DNA from: Acidobacteriota bacterium
GTDB lineage: Bacteria > Acidobacteriota > Thermoanaerobaculia > Thermoanaerobaculales > Thermoanaerobaculaceae
Direction of reading: 5' to 3'
Length of the DNA stretch: 64,000 nt
Assembly: GCA_003133645.1 (NCBI GenBank)
Contig: PKYI01000096.1
Coordinates: 1-64,000, forward strand
In this document: piece by piece, positions 34,405 through 41,935 of the stretch
How positions within the stretch are numbered: the stretch's first letter is position 1
Layout: every line of letters starts with the position of its first letter
Program-made: the position numbers and the translations under genes
Notes under the pieces: generated by a model
The model's database searches: none
Told to the model about the DNA's origin: nothing
What the model saw: only the letters and a program-made list of their open reading frames with translations

Positions 34405-35261
34405 GGCCTGTCGCCGCCGTGCGTGAGGCGGTGGAGCTCGTCAAGTTCCCCCACACCGCCTTCGCCCTGCCGTTCGCGCTGATCGCCGCGATCGCCGCAG
34501 CGAACGGGCTTCCGCCCTGGCCGGTGCTGGGGTGGATCCTCCTCGCGATGGCCGGGGCGCGCACCGCGGCGATGGCGTTCAACCGCCTCGCCGACCAGCG
34601 CGTCGACGCCGGCAACCCGCGCACCGCGCAGCGCGCCCTCCCCGCCGGGCGCGTCGGGCGCCCGTTCGTCTGGGCGCTGGTGGCGCTGGGTTCGGCCGCG
34701 CTGGGGTTCGCGGCGTGGCGGCTCAACCCCCTGTGCCTCGCGCTCGCGCCCGTGGCGCTCACCTGGGTGCTCGCCTACTCCTACAGCAAACGGTTCACGA
34801 GGCTCTCGCACCTCTGGCTCGGCCTCGGGCTCGGGATCGCGCCGGTCGGGGCGTGGCTCGCCGTGCGCGGGTCGTTCGCCGCGCCGCCACTCGTGCTCGC
34901 GATCGCCGTGACGGCCTGGGTCGCGGGTTTCGACGTGCTCTACTCGCTGCCGGACGAACCGTTCGACCGGGCCGCCGGCCTGTACTCGCTCCCCGCCCGC
35001 CTCGGGGCGGCGCGCGCGATCGCCGTGGCGCGCGTGCTGCATGTCATCGCCGCCGGAGGGTTCGCGGCGTTCGCCTGGTGCATGGGCGGGTGGGGGCTGT
35101 GGGCCGGGACGGCGGCCGCGGCCGCCCTGTTGGCGTGGCAGCACACCCTGGTCGGCCCGAGCCGGCTGCAGCGCCTCAATACCGCGTTCTTCACGGCCAA
35201 CGGCGTGCTCGCGCTGCTGATGTTCGCGCTCTACCTCCTTGATATGATGGTCCGCGCATGA
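34401..35261 (+). CDS. UbiA-family prenyltransferase (MqnP-like)
   Basis: Predicted 286 aa with about eight or nine membrane helices. The two aspartate-rich prenyl-diphosphate sites are NRLADQRVDAGNPRTAQRALPAG and GFDVLYSLPDEPFDRAAGLYSLPARLG. Its placement with ubiX and the sequence KFPHTAFALPFALIAA are typical of 4-hydroxybenzoate octaprenyltransferase relatives that act in the futalosine menaquinone pathway (MqnP). Overlaps with ubiX (GTGA) and the downstream kinase (ATGA) indicate one operon. It supports menaquinone use by the respiratory complexes in this window. Confidence 0.9.
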   Translation: MRPVAAVREAVELVKFPHTAFALPFALIAAIAAANGLPPWPVLGWILLAMAGARTAAMAFNRLADQRVDAGNPRTAQRALPAGRVGRPFVWALVALGSAALGFAAWRLNPLCLALAPVALTWVLAYSYSKRFTRLSHLWLGLGLGIAPVGAWLAVRGSFAAPPLVLAIAVTAWVAGFDVLYSLPDEPFDRAAGLYSLPARLGAARAIAVARVLHVIAAGGFAAFAWCMGGWGLWAGTAAAAALLAWQHTLVGPSRLQRLNTAFFTANGVLALLMFALYLLDMMVRA

Positions 35262-35908
35262 GCGTCACCACACTCGCCGCCCGCCATATCGCCGTCGAGG
35301 GCCCGATCGGCGTGGGGAAGACCTCGCTCGTCGATTTGCTGGCGTCGCGGTTCGAAGGCGTCAAGATTCTCGAGGACGTCGCCAACCCGTTCCTCGAGCC
35401 GTTCTACCGCGGCAAGGAGGGGGCGGCGTTCCAGGTGCAGCTGTTCTTCCTCCTCTCCCGCCACCAGCAGCACCTCGAAGTCGCGCAGATGGACCTTTTC
35501 ACCCGCCTGGTCGTGGCCGACTACAGCATGCCGAAGGACCGGATCTTCGCGCGCATGAACCTCGACGACGAGGAGTTCCGGCTCTACGACCGGCTCTACC
35601 GCCTGCTCACGACCCGCCTGCCGAAGCCCGACCTGGTCATTTACCTGGAGGCGGGGGTGGAGACGTGCCTGCGCAGGATCCGCATACGCGGCCGCGATTT
35701 CGAGCGCAACATGGACCCCGATTACATCGTGCGGCTCAAGGAAGCGTACAACGCGTTCTTCTTCCGCTACTCCGAGACGCCGCTGCTGGTCGTCAACACC
35801 GACGAGATCGACTTCGTCAACAAGGCGGAGGACTTCGAGAACCTCGTCGAACAGATCGCGCGCACCCGACAGGGGACGCAGGTGTACGTACCGCTCGGAT
35901 CCGGCTAG
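35258..35908 (+). CDS. Deoxynucleoside kinase family protein
   Basis: Predicted 216 aa. The P-loop is EGPIGVGKTS (14-23), followed by VKILEDVANPFLEPFY, DLFTRLVVADYSMPKDRIFA (the ERS-like substrate motif reads DYS) and the lid RRIRIRGRDFERNMDPDYI. It should phosphorylate deoxyadenosine, deoxyguanosine or deoxycytidine for nucleotide salvage. The ATGA overlap with ubiA puts it in the GNAT-ubiX-ubiA operon. The exact nucleoside is unknown. Confidence 0.88.
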   Translation: MSVTTLAARHIAVEGPIGVGKTSLVDLLASRFEGVKILEDVANPFLEPFYRGKEGAAFQVQLFFLLSRHQQHLEVAQMDLFTRLVVADYSMPKDRIFARMNLDDEEFRLYDRLYRLLTTRLPKPDLVIYLEAGVETCLRRIRIRGRDFERNMDPDYIVRLKEAYNAFFFRYSETPLLVVNTDEIDFVNKAEDFENLVEQIARTRQGTQVYVPLGSG

Positions 35909-36047
35909 AGCACGAGGACCGAGACGGGCCACGCGGAAGCCTAGCCCGCCACGCAGACGGGGCAGGCGCCGATCCCGCAGGAGGCGGGACGGCGACCGCG
36001 CTCCATCCGGATCCGTCGGCCCGGGGGGGACCGATGGAGAGAAAACC

Positions 36048-36072
36048 AGGGCACAGGGCACAGGGCACAGGG
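36048..36072. repeat. Heptanucleotide tandem repeat AGGGCAC upstream of panB
   Basis: Three complete AGGGCAC copies (36048-36068) and a fourth partial copy end at 36072. They sit in the 215-base gap between the nucleoside kinase and panB. An open frame from ATG 36034 reads through them into panB, but the repeat and the low-complexity sequence after it do not resemble PanB, so the region is treated as non-coding. The core GGGCAC is shared with the 14-base repeats after the tmRNA gene. Confidence 0.85.
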
Positions 36073-36123
36073 GTCAGCAAACCTACCCGGCCGCGCCCCC
36101 GGCCTGCCACCACCTCGGAGATC

Positions 36124-36954
36124 GTGACGGCGCCCGAGATTCGAGCCTCGAAGGGGACGCGCCGCCTCGTCATGGTCACCGCCGTCGACGAGCCGTCGGC
36201 GCGCCTGGCCGACCTGGCCGGCGTGGACATCGTCCTCGTCGGCGACTCGCTCGGCATGGCCGCCCTCGGCCGCCCCGACACGCTCTCGGTCACGCTCGAT
36301 GAGATGATCCACCACACACACGCGGCCGCCGCCGGGGCGAGGCGCGCGCTGCTCGTCGCGGACATGCCGTTCGGCAGCTACCAGGCGAGCGTGGCGGACG
36401 CGGTGCGCAGCGCGTGCCGGCTGATCGCCCAGGGATCCGCCCGCGCGGTCAAGCTGGAAGGCCCGCGCTGCGACGAGACGGCTGCCATCACCGCCGCCGG
36501 CATTCCCGTCGTGGGCCACCTCGGCCTCACGCCGCAGGCAGTGCACCGCCTGGGCGGCTACCGCGTCCAGGGGCGCGGGGTCGAGGAGGCGCTCCGCGTC
36601 GTCGAGCAAGCGCGCGCGCTCGAGCGCGCCGGCGCGTTCCTGCTCGTGCTCGAAGCGATCCCGGCGCCGCTCGCGGCGGCGGTCACCCGTCGCGTGGGGA
36701 TCCCGACGATCGGTATCGGCGCCGGGCCGGCGTGCGACGGCCAGGTGCTGGTGTTGGCCGATCTGCTCGGGCTGTCGGACGCGCCCGCGCCGCGCTTCGT
36801 CCGGCGCTACGCCGACCTCGGGCGGGTGATCCGCGAAGCGATCGAGGCGTACGCTGCCGACGTGCGGGCGGGCCGCTACCCCGCGCCGGAGGAGACCTAC
36901 CCGAGCCCTCCCGGCCTGGCCGCGGCGCTCGCGAAGCACCTGGGGGACGATTGA
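36124..36954 (+). CDS. panB: 3-methyl-2-oxobutanoate hydroxymethyltransferase PanB
   Basis: Predicted 276 aa from GTG 36124, the usual PanB length; this start gives TAPEIRASKGTRRLVMVTA, matching the family. Metal and substrate motifs are VDIVLVGDSLGM, DEMIHHTHAAAAGA, LLVADMPFGSY, VKLEGP, VVGHLGLTPQ, GYRVQGRG, LEAIPA and TIGIGAGPACDGQVLV. It adds a hydroxymethyl group from methylene-THF in pantothenate synthesis. An upstream ATG at 36034 would add 30 residues containing a 7-base tandem repeat and is less likely. panC follows after 1 base. Confidence 0.95.
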   Translation: MTAPEIRASKGTRRLVMVTAVDEPSARLADLAGVDIVLVGDSLGMAALGRPDTLSVTLDEMIHHTHAAAAGARRALLVADMPFGSYQASVADAVRSACRLIAQGSARAVKLEGPRCDETAAITAAGIPVVGHLGLTPQAVHRLGGYRVQGRGVEEALRVVEQARALERAGAFLLVLEAIPAPLAAAVTRRVGIPTIGIGAGPACDGQVLVLADLLGLSDAPAPRFVRRYADLGRVIREAIEAYAADVRAGRYPAPEETYPSPPGLAAALAKHLGDD

Positions 36955-36955
36955 C

Positions 36956-37804
36956 ATGCTGACGATCACGACGGTGGCAGGCGTCCGCGCGCGGCGCGAG
37001 GAGGCGGGCCGCACCGGCCTTCGGATCGCGCTCGTGCCGACGATGGGCGCGCTCCACGACGGGCACCTCGCGCTCGTGCGCCGCGGCCGCGAGCTTGCCG
37101 ACGAGGTGTGGGCGAGCGTGTTTGTCAACCCGGCACAGTTCGCGCCGGGCGAGGATTTCGCGCGCTACCCGCGCGACCTCGAGCGCGACCGCGATCAGCT
37201 CGCCGCGGTCGGCGCCAGCGTGCTGTTCGCTCCGGCGACGAAGGAGATCTTCCCGCGGCCTCCGGGCACGGTCATCGATCTGCCCGCGCTGACCGCGGGG
37301 TTGTGCGGCGCGCAGCGGCCGGGTCATTTCCGCGGCGTCGCCCTCGTCGTCGCCAAGCTCTTCAACATCGTGCAGCCGCACGTCGCGGTGTTCGGCGCCA
37401 AGGACTGGCAGCAGGCGGCGGTGATCCGCCGGATGGCCGCGGACCTCGACTTCCCGGTGCGGATCGAGGTGCACGCCACGGTGCGGGAGGAGAACGGCCT
37501 CGCCCGTTCCTCGCGCAACGCCTACCTCACGCCCGAGGCGCGGCGTGCGGCCGCCGTCCTGCACCGGGCGCTGCGGCGCGCGGCCGCGGCGGCGGCGGCC
37601 GGGGAGCGGTGCGGGGCGGCGTTGGAGGCGTTGCTCGCGGGCGAGATGGGCGGGGAGCCGATGGCCCGCCTGGAGTACGCGGCCGCGGTGGACTCCGACA
37701 CCCTCGAACCGCTCGGAGTCGCCGGCGGCCGCGTGTTGTTGGCGCTTGCCGCCCACGTCGGGGGCACGCGTTTGATCGACAACGAAGTCGTGGAGGTGCC
37801 TTGA
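36956..37804 (+). CDS. panC: Pantothenate synthetase PanC
   Basis: Predicted 282 aa. LVPTMGALHDGHLALV holds the HIGH-type ATP motif, VFVNPAQFAPGEDFARYPR and GHFRGVALVVAKLFNIVQPHVAVFGAKDWQQ are substrate-binding, and GLARSSRNAYL is the KMSKS-equivalent region. It joins pantoate and beta-alanine with ATP. It lies between panB and panD; the stop shares a base with the panD start (TGATG). Confidence 0.97.
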   Translation: MLTITTVAGVRARREEAGRTGLRIALVPTMGALHDGHLALVRRGRELADEVWASVFVNPAQFAPGEDFARYPRDLERDRDQLAAVGASVLFAPATKEIFPRPPGTVIDLPALTAGLCGAQRPGHFRGVALVVAKLFNIVQPHVAVFGAKDWQQAAVIRRMAADLDFPVRIEVHATVREENGLARSSRNAYLTPEARRAAAVLHRALRRAAAAAAAGERCGAALEALLAGEMGGEPMARLEYAAAVDSDTLEPLGVAGGRVLLALAAHVGGTRLIDNEVVEVP

Positions 37805-38187
37805 TGCTCCGCCCGTTCCTACGCGCCAAGATCCACCGCGCCCGCGTCACCCGCTGCGACCTGGACTACCTTGGCTCGATCACCATCGACCGCGACCTTC
37901 TCGCCGCCGCCGACATCCTTCCCCTGGAGCAGGTCGATGTCTACAACCTCACCCGCGGCACGCGCTTCTCGACCTACTGCATCGCCGGACCGGAAGGGGG
38001 CGGCGAGGTCGGGATCAACGGCGCGGCGGCGCACATGGCCGCGGTCGGCGATCTCGTGATCGTCGCGGCCTACTGCGACCTCGACCGCGAAGATATCCCG
38101 CACCACCGCGCCCGCGTGGTGCTGGTGGACGGACACAACCGGGTTGCCGAGGTGAGGGTGCAGTCGCCGTTCGACCTGCCGGCGTGA
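37804..38187 (+). CDS. panD: Aspartate 1-decarboxylase PanD
   Basis: Predicted 127 aa. The self-cleavage site G24-S25 is in YLGSITID, giving the pyruvoyl group at S25. K9, Y22 and the GINGAAAHMAAVGDLVIVAAY block are conserved. It makes beta-alanine from aspartate for PanC. The TGATG overlap with panC shows translational coupling in panBCD. Confidence 0.97.
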   Translation: MLRPFLRAKIHRARVTRCDLDYLGSITIDRDLLAAADILPLEQVDVYNLTRGTRFSTYCIAGPEGGGEVGINGAAAHMAAVGDLVIVAAYCDLDREDIPHHRARVVLVDGHNRVAEVRVQSPFDLPA

Positions 38188-38207
38188 CCACGCGGCCCAC
38201 AACGGAA

Positions 38208-38230
38208 GCGGCGGCCGCTGGGGCCGCCGC
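38208..38230 (+). terminator. GC-rich hairpin after panD
   Basis: GCGGCGGCC (38208-38216) and GGCCGCCGC (38222-38230) form a 9-bp stem with a 5-base loop 20 bases after the panD stop. No U-tract follows. It lies between convergent genes and may serve both strands. Confidence 0.45.
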
Positions 38231-38287
38231 TGATCGTGCTGCACAAGCCATCGTCCGGTCCGGCGAACAGGCGCCGGAACTCCGTGC

Positions 38288-39214
38288 CTACATGTACTTC
38301 AGCATCTCTTTGGCCGACGGCGCTTCCTTGTGGTTGGGCGCGATCGCGATGAACTTCTCGAGCAGCTCCTTGGCCTTGGCCGTCTCGCCGCTGCGGAAGC
38401 ACACCATGCCGAGCTGGAACATCGCGTCGGCGTACTTCGGGTCGGCCGCCAGCGCCTTCTCGAGCAGCGGCCTGGCTTTGGCGTCGTCGCCCTTGTTGAG
38501 GTAGGCCACGGCGTCGTTGTAGTACAGCGTTGGGTCCGAGGGGTTGGCCGCCTGGTAGCGCTTGGCGTACTTCTCGTAGCTCACCTTGTCGCCCTTTGCC
38601 AGCGTCGCGTTCATCCCCAGCGCCAGGCACTGCGGGAACTCGGGCTTGTAGGAAAGGCACTTCTCCGCGGCCATGATGGCGTCGTCGTTCTTGCCGGCCT
38701 TCTGGTCGATGTCGCCCATCGCCAGCCACGCGAGGTAGAGGTCGGGCTTGGCCGCCACCGCCGCTGCGAACTGGGCGCGCGCCTCCACGGTCTTGCCCTC
38801 GTCCAGCAGTTCCTGGCCCTCGCGGGCTTCCTTGAGGCCGGGCTGCTCGAGGGCCTTCTGCTGCGCCTGGGCCTGGAGTTCCTGCACGCTGTTCAACGCG
38901 AACGAGACATCGAGCGTCTGGCCGCCGATCTTCGGCTTCTGCATCGACTCTTGCGGCTGGAAGCCCGGCGCCTCGACGCGGAAGAGGTACGGCCGCGTCG
39001 CGTCGACGATCAGCGTCGCAAAAACGCCCTTCTCGTCAGCGGTCAGCTCGCGGTGGAAGTTGGCGATCTCGGGGCAGGTGAGGATGATCTTGGCGCCGGG
39101 GATCGGGTTTCCCTTGGTGTCCGTCACCACCCCCTTGATCCTTCCCTGCGCCTGCGCGAAGAGAAACGTAGGGACGAGCAGCAGCGCACCGGCGAGAAGA
39201 CGTGTGGTTTTCAT
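38288..39214 (-). CDS. Secreted protein with carboxypeptidase-regulatory-like and TPR domains
   Basis: Predicted 308 aa with a signal peptide (LLAGALLLVPTFLFAQAQG). Residues about 25-110 are a CarboxypepD_reg-like beta sandwich (GRIKGVVTDTKGNPIPGAKIILT ... FRVEAPGFQPQ). The rest is TPR repeats (YLAWLAMGDIDQKAGKNDDAIMAAEKCL, PTLYYNDAVAYLNKGDDAKARPLLEKALAADPKYADAMFQLGMVCFRSGETAKAKELLEKFIA). It probably acts as a periplasmic binding scaffold; the partner is unknown. This two-domain layout is frequent in Acidobacteriota. Confidence 0.85.
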   Translation of the reverse strand: MKTTRLLAGALLLVPTFLFAQAQGRIKGVVTDTKGNPIPGAKIILTCPEIANFHRELTADEKGVFATLIVDATRPYLFRVEAPGFQPQESMQKPKIGGQTLDVSFALNSVQELQAQAQQKALEQPGLKEAREGQELLDEGKTVEARAQFAAAVAAKPDLYLAWLAMGDIDQKAGKNDDAIMAAEKCLSYKPEFPQCLALGMNATLAKGDKVSYEKYAKRYQAANPSDPTLYYNDAVAYLNKGDDAKARPLLEKALAADPKYADAMFQLGMVCFRSGETAKAKELLEKFIAIAPNHKEAPSAKEMLKYM

Positions 39215-39353
39215 GGTGTGGCCCTCCGGGTCGGGGCGACAGCCCCCACCCGCGAAAGTGTACGCTCCGGGTTGCCCCGAGGCAACCCGAATGTCGGACC
39301 CATTGTGAGACAGGAGCGCGCCGGCCGACCTCCGTGAGGTGGGGCGGAAACCC

Positions 39354-39728
39354 TCAGTCGAACGAGGGCTCGGCTTCGGCTTCCGGCTCGGCCTCGGGCA
39401 CGCCGGTGGCCATCTCGACCACCCACTGGTGGAAGTGCGGCTCCGCGTTGCCGACCGGGAACTCGAGGACCTCAGGCAACTCGTAGGAGTGGATCTCGCG
39501 AATCGCCTCGCTCACGGCCGCAAACAGGGAGCGCCGCGTCTTGATCATGAGCAGGTACTCCGTGTCCTCGCACACCTTGCCCTTCCAGCGGTAGATCGAG
39601 CGCAGGCAGGGGACGATGTTGATGCAGGTGGCGAGCCGCTTCGCGACGAGTTCCTCGGAGATCTCGACGGCTTGTTGCTCGGTTCCGACCGATGTCACGA
39701 TAACGCTGATCGGTTCAAGCTCCACCAT
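39354..39728 (-). CDS. cutA: CutA1 divalent-cation tolerance protein
   Basis: Predicted 124 aa. ISVIVTSVGTEQQAVEISEELVAKRLATCINIVPCLRSIYRWKGKVCEDTEYLLMIKTRRSLFAAVSEAIREIHSYELPEVLEFPV is a complete CutA1 trimeric ferredoxin-like fold with the conserved C-x-N and SYELPE stretches. Some members bind copper; the physiological role is not settled. The C-terminus has an acidic tail (PEAEPEAEAEPSFD). ATG 39728 starts just before the domain. Confidence 0.93.
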   Translation of the reverse strand: MVELEPISVIVTSVGTEQQAVEISEELVAKRLATCINIVPCLRSIYRWKGKVCEDTEYLLMIKTRRSLFAAVSEAIREIHSYELPEVLEFPVGNAEPHFHQWVVEMATGVPEAEPEAEAEPSFD

Positions 39729-39757
39729 GGCACTCACGGTAGTCCCCGGCCTCGCGC

Positions 39758-39786
39758 TCGTCAAGCGGAGCCAATGAGCGTAAACT
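39758..39786 (+). promoter_or_regulatory. Candidate promoter of the tmRNA gene
   Basis: TCGTCA (39758-39763, 4 of 6) and TAAACT (39781-39786, 4 of 6) are separated by 17 bases. Transcription would start near 39793, leaving a short 5' leader to be removed by RNase P. Confidence 0.4.
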
Positions 39787-39804
39787 AAGGGCAATCCGTG
39801 ACCT

Positions 39805-40157
39805 GGGGGCGTACCGGGTTCGACGGGGGACATGTTGGGTCGCCGGCAGCGTGCCGTGGTCCGCCGCCACGTAACAAGGGCGGAAACTCATAGCTGCCAA
39901 CACTGAGCTAGCACTGGCTGCTTAACCGCAGTCACGTCGTGATCGCCGGCTCCCGCCTGCGAACCTGATCACGGCGACGCCAAAGCAGGCTGGACCGCCG
40001 CTTCGCCCGGCAGCGGCGGTCGAGATCATTCGGGCTGGTCGCGACGGACGGGAGCCTACACCCAGCCACCGCGACGAGAAACAACCGTAGGCTGCGCACG
40101 GAGACACCTGCGACCCAAGTCTTCCGGACGGGGGTTCGATTCCCCCCGCCTCCACCA
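39805..40157 (+). ncRNA. ssrA: tmRNA (transfer-messenger RNA)
   Basis: The 5' end GGGGGCGTACCGGGTTCGACGGGG and the 3' end GGTTCGATTCC ... CTCCACCA form the tRNA-Ala-like half, with a 7-bp acceptor stem and an encoded CCA. The tag reading frame resumes at GCC 39896 after the TAGCT element and reads A-N-T-E-L-A-L-A-A followed by TAA (39923-39925). The LAA end is the classic protease-recognised degron. Total length 353 nt is normal for one-piece tmRNA. It rescues stalled ribosomes together with SmpB, which is not in the window. Confidence 0.97.
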
Positions 40158-40170
40158 TCACGACCCCGGG

Positions 40171-40212
40171 GTCCGGGCACCGGAGTCCGGGCACCGGGGT
40201 CCGGGCACCGGG
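40171..40212. repeat. 14-bp tandem repeat directly after tmRNA
   Basis: Three consecutive copies of GTCCGGGCACCGG(A/G) at 40171-40184, 40185-40198 and 40199-40212, starting 14 bases after the encoded CCA of ssrA. No spacers, so not CRISPR. The GGGCAC core recurs in the repeat before panB. Confidence 0.85.
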
Positions 40213-40267
40213 AACCCAAAAGCGTGGTCAGTGGCGCGTGTTCCGTGGTCCGAAGGAACCGGCACCT

Positions 40268-41422
40268 TCAGGGTCGGTGAGCTGGCGTTTGCCGGCCCTC
40301 GTGTGGCCTGTCAGACGCCATCTCACTGGCCTCCATCCGGCCCTGCTTGACCAATTCTCTCTCCACCTGGTTGACGCGGTCCCACAGGGTGGGGAGCCCA
40401 TCGAGACGTTCCTTGAACACAGTCCTCTCGAAGTCGCGGTCGCCGAGGTCGCCGATGGCCTCCACGATGAAGCGGGCCAGCCGTCCGGTGAGCCCCTTGG
40501 CGGGCGATACTTCCCGCCGTGGGTACACCCGCGGCAGCGTGCCTGCCTTCTCTTTGGCCAGCATCTCGTCTCGCTCGCGATCGAGCTTCTCCTCGGCAGG
40601 CTTGTACAGGGCGTACACGGCCGCAAGGCGCTCCGCCGCCCCGGGCGGGTTCAACCGCCGCAGCTCGTTGACGGCCCCCATCGCAAACACGACCTCGGCC
40701 TCAAAGGGGCGGGAATCCGAGGGCCGTTTGTCCGCCGGCAACAGGGTGTGCTCGACATCCACCTCCACGCCGTGGCGGATCAACTTGAGGAGCGCCCCTG
40801 CCGGGTCAGGCGCGATCAGCGCCTTCCGCATCCGCAGGGCGGGTTCAATGGCCTCCCGGTCGGACTGGAGTCGCCCGTCCAGCGCGCGCTCGATGTCGGG
40901 GATCAGCTCGTCCATCCCCTCGCGCAGGGCGCGCAAGGCACACTCACCCGCATCCAACCAGGGTCCAAGATCGGTGATGGGGCGCCCAGTGACAATCGCC
41001 TGGTGGTAGAGCGCCTGTCGCTGCTTCGTCGGCAACGATTGGAGATATGCCTCCTCTTTCACGCATTCAGCACTGCTTACGGCGCTCTTACGTTGGGTCG
41101 GGGGAACCCGATCGGGCAGTGCCTCCACCATGGTCAGGAATCTCCCACAGTCAATCACGCCTTCATGGCAGAGAGTCGCCGCGCGTCCCGACCATGCACT
41201 GTCATTCCTCCTGTCCGCGACGAGAATGCTCTCGAGCACCTCCCGCCGCGGCTCTCCAGCCCGACGCATCTCGAGCCCCAGCCGGGCCGAAAGCGTGATG
41301 CGACTCGTGGCGTCCACCGGCAATGGCTCCCGCTCGGAAAACGCCTGGGCGGGCCTCTTCGCTCCAGGTACACTCCCTGGCAGCAGCATGGCAAGCATGG
41401 CAAGCAACGTCGCAGTTCTCAT
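40268..41422 (-). CDS. Orphan secreted protein of unknown function
   Basis: Predicted 384 aa with a signal peptide (TATLLAMLAMLLPGSVPGA). I recognise no domain. The body is largely helical, rich in Leu, Arg and Glu, with stretches such as NELRRLNPPGAAERLAAVYALYKPAEEKLDRERDEMLAKEK and WDRVNQVERELVKQG. GC content and codon choice look lower in GC than the neighbouring genes, for example around 41040-41100. It lies in the patch just behind tmRNA, a common landing site for mobile DNA, but no integrase or duplicated tmRNA end is seen. ATG 41422 has GAGG 8 bases upstream. Confidence 0.6.
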   Translation of the reverse strand: MRTATLLAMLAMLLPGSVPGAKRPAQAFSEREPLPVDATSRITLSARLGLEMRRAGEPRREVLESILVADRRNDSAWSGRAATLCHEGVIDCGRFLTMVEALPDRVPPTQRKSAVSSAECVKEEAYLQSLPTKQRQALYHQAIVTGRPITDLGPWLDAGECALRALREGMDELIPDIERALDGRLQSDREAIEPALRMRKALIAPDPAGALLKLIRHGVEVDVEHTLLPADKRPSDSRPFEAEVVFAMGAVNELRRLNPPGAAERLAAVYALYKPAEEKLDRERDEMLAKEKAGTLPRVYPRREVSPAKGLTGRLARFIVEAIGDLGDRDFERTVFKERLDGLPTLWDRVNQVERELVKQGRMEASEMASDRPHEGRQTPAHRP

Positions 41423-41935
41423 GACGTGACCTCAATGACGATGGCAACGAGGGTGCCAGGTACACATCTGCCTGGTCGGTCCGTTGCGCCAAGACGTCGC
41501 GGTCGCGCTTGATGCACCGCCAAGAGTGCCGGACTTGGTACCTTGCGCCGCTGCATCACCCTCTCCTAGTCCTTTTCTCATCATAGTTCAGCCGGATGCG
41601 AGCCTAACGCCTCTCAACTGCCGGGCTCCGGAAAGGCGTGAGCTGTGATCCGTGGTCCGAAAGGGCCAAGACCGCGAACGCTCGCAGCGACCTTGGGCCT
41701 GTACCCGTCCGGCTGCGCCGGCCGCAGGCCGCGCAGCCTCGAGCGCCCCCCTCGAAGACGAGAAGCTCAACGTCAGGCAGTGCCTCGCAACTTCGGGCGT
41801 GTAGCCGCGCCGCCGCCGTTGGGCCAGCTGCAAGGCGCCCGAGGCGGACGCAGCGGAGCGTAGCCGGAGGCTACGTGAGCACGCGAGCCGCCGAAGGGCA
41901 ACGCAGCAGATGGTCCGACGCCGGCGGCGCCTTCG
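41423..41935. other. 513-base non-coding patch, possibly remnant DNA
   Basis: No gene with family similarity is seen. The stretch has a hairpin CGTAGCC-GGA-GGCTACG (41859-41875), a copy of the element ATCCGTGGTCCGA (41648-41660) also found near 7395 and 40241, and GCTCAAC/GTTGGGC boxes (41766-41772, 41819-41825). Short open frames here are arginine/alanine-rich and not convincing. Confidence 0.5.

Noticed and set aside
36034-36954. Longer PanB starting at ATG 36034
   Set aside because: The added residues come from a tandem repeat and a low-complexity stretch; GTG 36124 gives the normal family start and length.
40171-40212. CRISPR array
   Set aside because: The 14-base units are directly adjacent with no spacers and no cas genes are nearby, so they are simple tandem repeats.
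41766-41825. Integron attC-like site (GCTCAAC ... GTTGGGC, 60 bases apart)
   Set aside because: The outer boxes match RYYYAAC and GTTRRRY, but the inner arms do not pair as an attC must, no integrase is in the window, and such 7-base boxes arise easily by chance.
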